From Ancylobacter novellus (lineage in GTDB: Bacteria; Pseudomonadota; Alphaproteobacteria; Rhizobiales; Xanthobacteraceae), in NCBI GenBank assembly GCA_003241485.1, contig QFQD01000110.1, positions 1 through 7,283 on the forward strand: a DNA stretch of 7,283 nucleotides, given 5' to 3'. The stretch's first letter is position 1, and every line of letters begins with the position of its first letter. Positions 5,840 to 7,283 of the stretch are shown in pieces. The position numbers were made by a program, and so were the translations under genes. The notes under the pieces were generated by a model. It was not told where the DNA came from. It worked only from the letters and a program-made list of their open reading frames with translations, and ran no database searches.

Positions 5840-6582
5840 CGCTTTCCGCGACTGCGCCCACCATCGCCGGAGCGGATGCGCATTTGCGCTGGGCAGCGCG
5901 CCCGCGCCCGGCGCGGCCCGCGGCGCCGGCCGAGTTCATCGCCTCGCTGGCTCTTCATGCCGCTCTGGTCCTTGCGGTAGCGCTGTTCGCCATGTCGTCG
6001 CCGCTGTCGCCCATGCCGGAGAATGCGGTCGAGACAGAGGTTATCAGCGCCCGTGACTTCGACGCCCGGTTTGCGCCGCCGCCGCCCGCGCCCGCCGCGC
6101 CGTCAGACGAGGCCTCCGCTCCAGTCGCTGCGGAACCGTCTCCGGTGAGGCAGGAACCCGCCGCGCCGCCGCCCGCCGTGCCGCTGGAGCCCCCCGACAT
6201 GGTGCGCCCCTCGCAGATGCTCTCCGAACAGGCGCTCCGCAAACCGGGCAGTCGCGGACTGCGACAGCAGCTCGGTCGCCTTGTCGAGGAAGACCGCGTG
6301 GCGCAGCTGTGCAACCTCGAGGCGATGGAGCAGATCCATGTCTGGCGGCGGGATTTGCAGCCCGACCGCCTGGTCGACTATGCGCGCTCCGATACGCGGA
6401 TGCAGGACCATACGCTCATTGCCCAAGGCGGCGCCTTCCGCAGCGCGCGCAACTGGTACGAAGTGTCGTACCGGTGCGAACTGGATGCGGGGCTGGCCAA
6501 GGTGGTGGGCTTTGCCTTCCGCGTGGGGGCGGCGATCCCGCGCGAGGACTGGGCGGCGGACAATCTGCCGGCGCGGTATTGA
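5836..6582 (+). CDS. DUF930 domain protein, inner-membrane anchored with periplasmic Pro-rich linker
   Basis: From ATG 5836 the protein is 248 aa. Residues 1-33 are basic and cytosolic, and residues 34-52 (FIASLALHAALVLAVALFA) form one transmembrane segment. Residues 79-121 are a Pro/Ala-rich linker, and about 128-245 match the DUF930 pattern known from alphaproteobacteria: VAQLCNLEAMEQIHVWRRD, then QPDRLVDYARSDTR, FRSARNWYEVSYRCEL and GAAIPREDWAADNLPA. The only two cysteines in the domain, Cys159 and Cys214, could form a disulfide in the periplasm. The layout resembles TonB (anchor, Pro-rich spacer, periplasmic domain), but the C-terminal domain is not TonB. Function unknown. No Shine-Dalgarno precedes ATG 5836; the frame is open back to TTG 5701, but the extra 45 residues look non-conserved and come after no clear ribosome-binding site. 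Its stop is 12 bases from the stop of the convergent aminotransferase gene, and no terminator hairpin is visible between them. Confidence 0.82.
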   Translation: MTLSATAPTIAGADAHLRWAARPRPARPAAPAEFIASLALHAALVLAVALFAMSSPLSPMPENAVETEVISARDFDARFAPPPPAPAAPSDEASAPVAAEPSPVRQEPAAPPPAVPLEPPDMVRPSQMLSEQALRKPGSRGLRQQLGRLVEEDRVAQLCNLEAMEQIHVWRRDLQPDRLVDYARSDTRMQDHTLIAQGGAFRSARNWYEVSYRCELDAGLAKVVGFAFRVGAAIPREDWAADNLPARY

Positions 6583-6594
6583 GGCTCGGATGAG

Positions 6595-7283
6595 CTATGG
6601 CGTGTCGTCTGCCGCGCGCAGACGGTCGGCCAAGGCCGCCGCCAGCCGGTCGGTCGCCGGATGTGCGGTGAGTTCACGCCCGTCCAGCGCGGTTACCGGA
6701 CGAAGGAAGCGCACGCTGTTGGTGAGGAACGCCGTCTCCGCCGTGATGAGCTCCGCGGGCAGGAGCGGCCGCTCGCCTACCGCAAAGCCGAGGGCTGGCG
6801 CCATCTCGATCACCAGCGCGCGCATAATGCCGGGCAGGCAGCCCTCGCTCAGCGGCGGGGTTATGAGCGTTCCGTCGATCAGCGCGAAGACATTGGCGAT
6901 GGTGCTGCAGGCCACGCGCCCCTGCGTGTTGAGGATCAGCGCGTCGTCCACGCCGGCCGCGGCCGCCTCGCGCGCGGCGAGAATGTGGTCGAGATAGTTC
7001 AGCGTCTTGAGGTTCGCGGTAGAATTCGTTCCGCCGGCCGGTCGCCGTTACCAGCCGCGCCGGCTGGCCGAGCAGAGTGGCGCTCCAGGGCGAGGCGGTC
7101 ACGAGCACGGTCGGCTCGCCCACGCTCGCCGGCCACAGCCCGCGCGCGGCGACACCACGGGTAAGGGTGGTGCGCAGGATCATTGGGGCGCTGGTCAGCG
7201 CCGCGTCGAGGGCGTCCTCGATCCGGGCCCGCTCCACTGCGATGCCGAGGGTGCGTGCGGCGTCGAACAGGCGGTCGACATGC
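6595..7283 (-). pseudogene. Class IV PLP aminotransferase (aminodeoxychorismate lyase/D-amino-acid aminotransferase-like), frameshifted and 5' partial
   Basis: Two adjoining minus-strand frames together make one fold-type IV PLP enzyme. The N-terminal part (7282 down to about 7022) reads HVDRLFDAARTLGIAVE, then LRTTLTRGVAARGLWP and LVTATGRRNEF. The C-terminal part (about 7020 to the TAG at 6597-6595) reads TANLKTLNYLDHILAAREA, DDALILNTQGRVACSTIANV, then LITPPLSEGCLPGIMR and FLTNSVRFLRPV. The lysine in LKTLNY is the expected Schiff-base residue. The frame changes around GAATTC (7022-7027), where family members usually read RRNExSPxxxxKT. A 5-base loss (of a Ser-Pro pair, leaving one base), a 2-base loss or a 1-base gain would all fit. 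The class IV signature normally has Glu five residues before the Asn of NVF; here it is Cys. The gene continues beyond the right edge. It is either a pseudogene or an assembly error; exact substrate class is unclear. Confidence 0.8.

Overview
The window is GC-rich (clearly above 60% by eye). Its gene content and protein sequences point to a free-living alphaproteobacterium of the order Hyphomicrobiales (Rhizobiales), perhaps Xanthobacteraceae (Ancylobacter, Starkeya or Xanthobacter-like). This placement rests on protein style (EmrB-type DHA2 transporter, DUF930 protein, LeuA) and is an inference; no database was searched.

Layout from left to right: (1) a plus-strand DHA2-family drug efflux permease whose reading frame is open at the left edge. 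(2) A 380-base stretch with a REP-like palindrome, a good sigma-70-type promoter (TTGCCG-N17-TAAAGA), a 34-codon leader ORF containing four consecutive Leu codons, and a hairpin that contains the leader's stop codon. (3) leuA, encoding 2-isopropylmalate synthase, started at ATG 1906 behind a strong Shine-Dalgarno. (4) A bidirectional rho-independent terminator between convergent genes. (5) A minus-strand exported protein with a Trp/Tyr/Gly-rich DUF6600-like domain and a very long Gln/Ala/Arg-rich C-terminal region built of 11-residue repeats. (6) A divergent intergenic region with an AT-rich island. (7) A plus-strand, membrane-anchored DUF930 protein with a TonB-like layout. (8) On the minus strand, running off the right edge, a class IV aminotransferase gene (4-amino-4-deoxychorismate lyase/D-amino-acid aminotransferase-like) that is broken by a frameshift next to its active-site lysine.

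The genes do not form one pathway. leuA starts leucine synthesis and has its own promoter and leader. The exported DUF6600-like and DUF930 proteins are divergently transcribed envelope proteins. The transporter is probably the distal part of an emrAB-like operon lying to the left.

The most interesting signal is the leuA leader. It contains four CTT codons, a codon that is rare in the neighbouring genes, and the CTC-CTT-CTT stretch is perfectly complementary over 8 bases to the leuA Shine-Dalgarno. This suggests leucine-sensing attenuation acting at translation initiation, since no U-tract terminator is visible in the leader. The second point of interest is the 33-bp tandem repeat encoding hendecads in the exported protein. 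The third is the frameshift in the aminotransferase.
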